In this document: positions 21,505 to 25,899 of the stretch, piece by piece
Layout of the letters: each line of letters opens with the position of its first letter
Numbering within the stretch: the stretch's first letter is position 1
Source: an uncultured Oscillibacter sp.
Lineage (GTDB): Bacteria > Bacillota > Clostridia > Oscillospirales > Oscillospiraceae
Direction of reading: 5' to 3'
DNA: 25,899 bases
NCBI GenBank assembly: GCA_900548505.1
Contig: URKI01000032.1
Location: 1-25,899 of the forward strand
Notes under the pieces: model-generated
Databases searched by the model: none
Told to the model about the DNA's origin: nothing
The model's input: only the letters and a program-made list of their open reading frames with translations
Made by a program: the position numbers and the translations under genes

Positions 21505-23415
21505 TCAGGAGAGCTCCGCCTGGCCGGTGTAGAGCTGATAGTAACGGCCCTTCTGGGCGATCAGATCGTCGTGGTCGCCCCGCTCGATGATGCTGCCCTG
21601 CTCCAGGACCATGATGGCCTTGGCATTGCGGACGGTGGACAGGCGGTGGGCGATGACGAACACGGTGCGCCCGGCCATGAGCCGGTCCATACCCTTTTCG
21701 ATGATCTTCTCCGTCCGGGTATCGATGGAGCTGGTGGCCTCGTCGAGGATCAGCACCGGCGGGTTGGCGCAGGCCGCCCGGGCGATGTTCAAAAGCTGAC
21801 GCTCGCCCTGGCTGAGGTTGCCGCCGTCGCCGGAGAGGGGCGTCTGATAGCCTTGGGGCAGGTGGCGGATGAAGGTATCCGCGCCAGCCAGGCGGGCGGC
21901 GGCCTCCACCTCCTCGTCGGTGGCGTCCAGACGGCCGTAGCGGATGTTGTCAGCCACGGTGCCGGTGAACAGATGGGTATCCTGCAGCACAACGCCCAAA
22001 GAGCGGCGCAGGGAGTCCTTTTCGATGTCCCGCACATCGATGCCGTCGTAGGTGATGGTGCCGGACTGGATCTCATAGAAGCGGTTGATCAGGCTGGTGA
22101 TGGTGGTCTTGCCGGCGCCGGTGGAGCCCACGAAGGCGATCTTCTGGCCCGGCTTTGCGTACAGGGAGATGTCGTGGAGAATGGTCTTGCGGGGATCGTA
22201 ACCGAACACCACATGGTCAAACCGCACGTCGCCCCGCAGGGGCACCAGGGTGCCGTCCTCCTTTTTCCACGCCCACTCGCCGGTATCATAGGAGGCCTCC
22301 TGCAGCGCGCCGCCGCGGTCTTCCGCGACCCGCACCAGCTTGACCTTGCCCTCGTCCACCTCAGGCTCCGTCTCCATGACCTCAAAGACCCGCTCAGCGC
22401 CGGCCACGGCGGCCAGGATGGTGTTCACCTGCTGGGAGATCTGGGTGATGGGCTGGCTCACCTGACGGGTGTACTGCAAAAACGCGCCCAGGTCACCCAG
22501 GCGGAACGAGCCGCCGCCGATGGCCAGGATGGCGCCCACACAGCAGGTGATGGCGTAGTTGATATAGCTGAGGTTGCCCATGGCGGGCATCATGGCGCCC
22601 GCATAGGCCTGGGCACGGGTGGCCGCCTGCCGGTAGTCCTCGTTGAGTCCGGCAAAACCGGCCACGGCCGCCTCCTCGTGGTTAAAGACCTTGATGACCT
22701 TCTGTCCCTCGATCATCTCTTCAATATAGCCGTTGACCGCGCCGATGGCCGCCTGCTGTCTTGCAAAGTACCGGCGGGAGCGTCCGCCGATCACTTTCAC
22801 CACGCCCAGCATTACCGCCAACATGATGAAGGTGATGCCGGTGAGCAGGGGGCTCAGGACGATCATCATGGCGATGGTGCCCAGGAAGTTGAGCGTGCAG
22901 GAGATGAGGCTGCCGAAGCTGTTGTTGAGAGCCTCGGACACCGTCTCGATATCGTTGGTATAGCGGCTCATGAGCTCGCCGTGGGTGTGGGTATCGAAGT
23001 ACTTCAGGGGCAGGGACTGCATCTTGTCGAACAGGTCTTTGCGGATGCGGGCCACCGTGTTCTGGGACACATGCACCATGATCCGGGCATAGCCGAAGGA
23101 GCAGACCGCGCCAACCAGGTACACGCAGCCCATGACTGTCAGCATTTTCGCAAGGCCCGGGAAGTCGCCGGGCAGGATATAGTCGTTGATGAGGGGCTTA
23201 ATGAGGTAGGACCCGCCCACGGTGCAGGCAGAGCTGATGACCAGCAGCACCGCCACCAGGCACAGCGCCGCCTTGTAGCGGCCCAGATAGCGCATGAGTT
23301 TTGCCAGGGTGCCCTTGAGGTCCTTGGGCTTTTGATAGCCGTGGCGGCCGGGACCGCCGCCGGGACCATGTCCCGGACCGCCGTTCTGCGGGGAAATTGG
23401 TTTCTTCTCAGCCAC
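21505..23415 (-). CDS. ABC exporter half-transporter, catalytically competent subunit (TM288/BmrD-like)
   Basis: This 636-residue half-transporter has a Gly/Pro-rich N terminus (residues 8-25), a six-helix transmembrane domain (about 40-340) and a nucleotide-binding domain. The latter shows Walker A GSTGAGKTT, a Q-loop (VVLQDTHLF), Walker B LILDEATSSID with catalytic Glu559, and switch His590 (AHRLST). The signature is LSQGE instead of LSGGQ, the deviation seen in the larger subunit of heterodimeric exporters. An extra stretch of about 45 residues (DRGGALQEASYDTGEWAWKK) lies just before the nucleotide-binding domain. The start is GTG, with AAGGAG nine bases upstream inside the end of the previous gene; the two genes overlap by eight bases. 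It exports drugs, lipids or peptides with its partner; the substrate is unknown. Confidence 0.93.
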   Translation of the reverse strand: MAEKKPISPQNGGPGHGPGGGPGRHGYQKPKDLKGTLAKLMRYLGRYKAALCLVAVLLVISSACTVGGSYLIKPLINDYILPGDFPGLAKMLTVMGCVYLVGAVCSFGYARIMVHVSQNTVARIRKDLFDKMQSLPLKYFDTHTHGELMSRYTNDIETVSEALNNSFGSLISCTLNFLGTIAMMIVLSPLLTGITFIMLAVMLGVVKVIGGRSRRYFARQQAAIGAVNGYIEEMIEGQKVIKVFNHEEAAVAGFAGLNEDYRQAATRAQAYAGAMMPAMGNLSYINYAITCCVGAILAIGGGSFRLGDLGAFLQYTRQVSQPITQISQQVNTILAAVAGAERVFEVMETEPEVDEGKVKLVRVAEDRGGALQEASYDTGEWAWKKEDGTLVPLRGDVRFDHVVFGYDPRKTILHDISLYAKPGQKIAFVGSTGAGKTTITSLINRFYEIQSGTITYDGIDVRDIEKDSLRRSLGVVLQDTHLFTGTVADNIRYGRLDATDEEVEAAARLAGADTFIRHLPQGYQTPLSGDGGNLSQGERQLLNIARAACANPPVLILDEATSSIDTRTEKIIEKGMDRLMAGRTVFVIAHRLSTVRNAKAIMVLEQGSIIERGDHDDLIAQKGRYYQLYTGQAELS

Positions 23416-25171
23416 CGATGCTCACTCCTTCCTGCTGTGCCGTATAGACCTCGCGGTAGATATCGCTGGTCTTCATCAGTTCTTCATGGGTGCCCTGGGC
23501 CACCACGCGGCCGCCGTCCATGACCAGGATCAAATCCGCCTGGCAGATGGAGCTCACCCGCTGGGCGATGATGATCTTGGTGGTGTCCTTCAGCTCCGTG
23601 GCAAAGGCCTGGCGGATCTTGGCGTCCGTGGCAGTGTCCACGGCGCTGGTGGAGTCGTCCAGGATCAGTACCCGGGGCTGCTTCAAAATGGCCCGGGCGA
23701 TACAAAGCCGCTGCTTCTGGCCGCCGGAGACGTTGACACCGCCCTGTCCCAGGTCGGTATCCAGCCCGTCGGGCATGCGCTCCAGAAATTCATCGGCGCA
23801 GGCGCTGCGGCAGGCGTCCCAGAGCTGTTCCTCCGTGGCGTTGGGATTGCCCCAGAGGAGGTTTTCCCGGATGGTGCCGGAGAAAAGGGTGTTCTTCTGC
23901 AGCACCACGCTCACCGCATCCCGCAGATGCTCCATGGTGTAGTCCTTTACGGGACGGCCGCCCACACGTACGGTGCCCTCCGTGGCCTCGTACAGCCGGG
24001 GGATCAGGGACACCAGCGTGGTCTTGGCACTGCCGGTGCCGCCCAGGATGCCCACGGTCTGGCCGGAGCGGATGTGCAGGTCTACATCCCGCAAGATCCA
24101 CTCGGGACTGGCGGGATCATATTTGAAGGACACATGGTCAAAGTCGATGCTGCCGTCATGGACGGTGGCGGGCACGGCCTTGCCATTCTCGTCCTGCTCC
24201 GTGACCGCCGCCTCATTGGTGATGGCGGGCACTTCCTGCAACACCTCCACGATCCGTCTGGCGCAGGCCACGGACCGGGTCATCATCATGAACATCATGG
24301 ACACCATCATCAGCGAGATCATGATCTGGGTGATGTAGGTGAAGTAGGTCAAGAGCTTGCCGGCCTCCAGCGTGCCCTCATAGACCATGTGGCCGCCGAA
24401 CCACATGACGGCGATGATGGTGCCGTAGACGATGAGCATCATCACCGGCATGTTGATGACCACCATGCCGAAGGCTTTCTGGGAGGTGGCACGCAGGTCA
24501 TCGTTGCGCTTGGCGAATTTCTCCCGCTCGTAGTCCTCCTGTACGAAGGACTTCACCACCCGGATGCCGGTGAGGTTCTCCTGCACCACCAGGTTCAGCG
24601 CGTCGGTCTTTTCCTGCAGGGAGCGGAACAGGGGGCTTGCCTTGGCCAGAATGAGAGCCACCACCACGATCAGCAGGGGCAGCGCCACCAAAAAGACGTT
24701 GCTGAGCTGGTAGCTGATGCGGACAGACAGGACCAGCGCCGCCACCAGCATCACCGGGGCACGCACCAGAAGGCGCATACCGAACATCAGCGTCATCTGC
24801 ATGTTGTTGACGTCGTTGGTCAGGCGGGTCACCAGCGAGGCGGTGGAAAACTTCTCGATGTTGGAGAAGGCGAACTCCTGGATGTGCTGGTACTGGGCGG
24901 AGCGCAGATTGGCACCGAAGCCCTGGCCGGCAATGGCCGAGCAGGCGGCACTGCCCAGGCCGAACGCCAGGGACACCATGGCCATGACCACCATCAAAAT
25001 ACCTTTTTGGGTCACATAGCCCTGGTCTGCGTTTGCGATGCCGATGTCCACGATATCGCTCATCACCAGGGGGATGAGCAGCTCAAAGATGGCCTCCATG
25101 GCGCTGCAGGCAACGCCCAGGAAGATCCACCGGCTGTATGGCCGCAGATGCGGCCAGAGTGTTTTTCTCAT
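23408..25171 (-). CDS. ABC exporter half-transporter, degenerate-site subunit (TM287/BmrC-like)
   Basis: This 587-residue half-transporter has a six-helix membrane domain (about 15-310) and a nucleotide-binding domain. Walker A is GGTGSAKTT, with Ala382 in place of the usual Gly before Lys383. The signature VSGGQKQR is canonical. Walker B is LILDDSTSAVD, with Asp506 where the catalytic Glu is expected, and the switch His is Gln537 (IIAQRVSS). These changes mark the non-hydrolysing site of heterodimeric exporters such as TM287/288, here paired with the downstream gene. The start ATG overlaps the marR stop (ATGA), with GGAGG ten bases upstream; the frame is open further up but that part lies inside marR. 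It is the middle gene of a translationally coupled marR-ABC-ABC operon. Confidence 0.94.
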   Translation of the reverse strand: MRKTLWPHLRPYSRWIFLGVACSAMEAIFELLIPLVMSDIVDIGIANADQGYVTQKGILMVVMAMVSLAFGLGSAACSAIAGQGFGANLRSAQYQHIQEFAFSNIEKFSTASLVTRLTNDVNNMQMTLMFGMRLLVRAPVMLVAALVLSVRISYQLSNVFLVALPLLIVVVALILAKASPLFRSLQEKTDALNLVVQENLTGIRVVKSFVQEDYEREKFAKRNDDLRATSQKAFGMVVINMPVMMLIVYGTIIAVMWFGGHMVYEGTLEAGKLLTYFTYITQIMISLMMVSMMFMMMTRSVACARRIVEVLQEVPAITNEAAVTEQDENGKAVPATVHDGSIDFDHVSFKYDPASPEWILRDVDLHIRSGQTVGILGGTGSAKTTLVSLIPRLYEATEGTVRVGGRPVKDYTMEHLRDAVSVVLQKNTLFSGTIRENLLWGNPNATEEQLWDACRSACADEFLERMPDGLDTDLGQGGVNVSGGQKQRLCIARAILKQPRVLILDDSTSAVDTATDAKIRQAFATELKDTTKIIIAQRVSSICQADLILVMDGGRVVAQGTHEELMKTSDIYREVYTAQQEGVSIGG

Positions 25172-25605
25172 GGGATCTGATCCTCCTCCAGATTTCGTAT
25201 GATGCGCCCCAGAAGCGTGCGGAATATCTCCACCTCTTCCGGAGTCAGCCCCCGCAGCATCTGCTCCTCCGCCGCCTGAAAGTTTTTGCGGAACAGAGCC
25301 TGCTGCTGCCGCCCCTTGTCCGTGAGGGTAATGAAGCGGCGGCGGGCATCGGCGCCGCTGACGCTGCGCTCCACCATGCCCTTTTCCTCCAGACGGTCCA
25401 AAATGCCGTTGGCGGTGGACGGTTTCACTTTCAAAAATGCGGTCAGCTGGCACTGGGGCGCCTGGCCCCCGTGGTGAAATAGGTACAGCAACACATGGGT
25501 CTGCACCGGCGTCACGTCGTATTGACTCAGCCGCGCTTCCAGTCTGCTTCGTGCCAGATGGGCCGCATGCCCCATCTGGGGCGCCAGAGCGTTGATCTGC
25601 TGCAT
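25168..25605 (-). CDS. MarR-family transcriptional regulator
   Basis: This 145-residue winged-helix repressor has the MarR pattern: N-terminal dimerisation helix, TPVQTHVLLYLFHHGGQAPQCQL, recognition helix region VKPSTANGILDRLEEKGMVERSVSGADARRRFITLTDKGR (helix plus wing with the DxRxxxxxLT motif), then C-terminal dimerisation helices. The ATG has GGGAGG six bases upstream. It is the first gene of the operon and overlaps the first exporter gene by four bases. Tandem TTAGC-N2-GCTAA dyads between its promoter and start codon are its likely autoregulatory operator. MarR proteins are usually released from DNA by small aromatic or toxic ligands, which here would induce the exporter; the ligand is unknown. 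Confidence 0.94.
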   Translation of the reverse strand: MQQINALAPQMGHAAHLARSRLEARLSQYDVTPVQTHVLLYLFHHGGQAPQCQLTAFLKVKPSTANGILDRLEEKGMVERSVSGADARRRFITLTDKGRQQQALFRKNFQAAEEQMLRGLTPEEVEIFRTLLGRIIRNLEEDQIP

Positions 25606-25622
25606 GACGCACCTCCCGTTTC

Positions 25623-25651
25623 ATTTAGCTTGCTAAATATTAGCAGGCTAA
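25623..25651 (-). promoter_or_regulatory. Tandem MarR-type operators
   Basis: There are two dyads with the same half-site: ATTTAGC-TT-GCTAAAT (perfect, 25623-25638) and TTAGC-AG-GCTAA (perfect, 25640-25651), with centres 15 bases apart. They begin directly after the -10 box and cover the expected transcription start. Binding of the adjacent MarR is inferred from position and symmetry. Confidence 0.75.
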
Positions 25652-25680
25652 ATACTACCATGACAGGAGGAAAATTGCAA
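25652..25680 (-). promoter_or_regulatory. Promoter of the marR-ABC exporter operon
   Basis: On the minus strand, TTGCAA and TAGTAT are spaced by 17 bases, with TGG before the -10 (extended -10). It is immediately upstream of the tandem operators. Confidence 0.65.
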
Positions 25681-25774
25681 TGTCTATATTGCCAATATTT
25701 TTGAACAGATTGTGAATGAAATTCCGTAAAAACCAATGGGTTGTAAACAAATTGTGAAGCTTACTTTGGACCTG

Positions 25775-25803
25775 TTGACTTTCGCTCTCCGGGTGGGTAT
25801 CAT
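25775..25803 (+). promoter_or_regulatory. Promoter reading off the contig end
   Basis: TTGACT and TATCAT are spaced by exactly 17 bases on the plus strand. No gene follows before the contig ends, so it may drive a plus-strand gene beyond the assembled sequence. The 25681-25860 stretch has no coding sequence that I can support. Confidence 0.4.
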
Positions 25804-25860
25804 GAACTCATCAAGCAGAAATGCTTGTGATCCAGGCAACATTTTCCCTCTCCTTTCTCT

Positions 25861-25899
25861 CTGTCTCTTATACACATCTCCGAGCCCACGAGACCGGAG
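25861..25899. other. Illumina Nextera adapter read-through (not genomic)
   Basis: The terminal bases begin with the 19-base Tn5 mosaic end CTGTCTCTTATACACATCT, followed by CCGAGCCCACGAGAC, the Nextera read-2 adapter in read-through orientation. The last five bases, CGGAG, fall where the i7 sample index begins. This is an untrimmed library artefact at the contig edge; genomic sequence ends at or just before 25860. Confidence 0.97.

Noticed and set aside
1..25860. CRISPR array, prophage, insertion sequence, tRNA or rRNA genes
   Set aside because: No regularly spaced repeats, transposase or phage structural genes, or tRNA/rRNA-like segments could be seen. The only sizeable direct repeat is the 63-bp pair near 11.5 kb.
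25861..25899. Tn5/IS50 mosaic end suggesting a transposon
   Set aside because: The mosaic end is followed by the Nextera adapter and lies exactly at the contig edge, so it is a library artefact.

Overview
This window is a GC-rich piece of an anaerobic, spore-forming Firmicute, most likely of the Oscillospiraceae/Ruminococcaceae group (relatives of Flavonifractor, Oscillibacter or Lawsonibacter). The evidence is the mix of genes: a YlbJ-type sporulation membrane protein, a rubredoxin-first (reverse) rubrerythrin, a BMP/Nup nucleoside importer, an SLH-domain secreted protease, strong AGGAGG-type ribosome binding sites and sigma-A promoters of Gram-positive type. The genus is inference. The window is the end of a sequencing contig: its last 39 bases are Illumina Nextera adapter, not genome.

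Layout. 1-719 (+): 3' part of a ylbJ-like gene. 785-7252 (-): a nucleoside salvage block, transcribed deoC, deoD, BMP lipoprotein, ABC ATPase, permease, permease. The lipoprotein and the ATPase each have their own promoter, and a terminator hairpin lies between them. 7411-8721 (+): SLH/trypsin-like secreted protease, divergent from deoC. 8768-9424 (-): HAD phosphatase. 9639-9992 (-) and 10182-10499 (+): a small XRE repressor divergent from a short membrane protein, with a palindrome between them. 10684-11226 (-): reverse rubrerythrin. 11666-13741 (-): an EF-G paralogue whose last 63 bp are duplicated 199 bp downstream around a hairpin-rich insert. 13989-17009 (-): rlmB followed by an eight-helix protein that looks like a P1B-type ATPase stripped of its catalytic motifs. 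17201-21412 (+): ftsH, a GNAT acetyltransferase and a membrane-anchored XRE protein. 21505-25605 (-): marR plus two half-size ABC exporter genes forming an asymmetric heterodimer, with tandem operators upstream.

How the genes work together. The import block brings in nucleosides. DeoD phosphorolyses purine (deoxy)nucleosides and DeoC cleaves deoxyribose-5-phosphate into acetaldehyde and glyceraldehyde-3-phosphate. The phosphopentomutase that would link the two is not in the window. The marR-ABC-ABC block is a translationally coupled, probably self-regulated drug or metabolite efflux operon. The remaining genes are single-gene or two-gene units, most of them closed by clear rho-independent terminators.

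The least ordinary items are the pseudo-P-type ATPase, the att-like duplication at the 3' end of the EF-G paralogue, and several uncharacterised operator-like palindromes.
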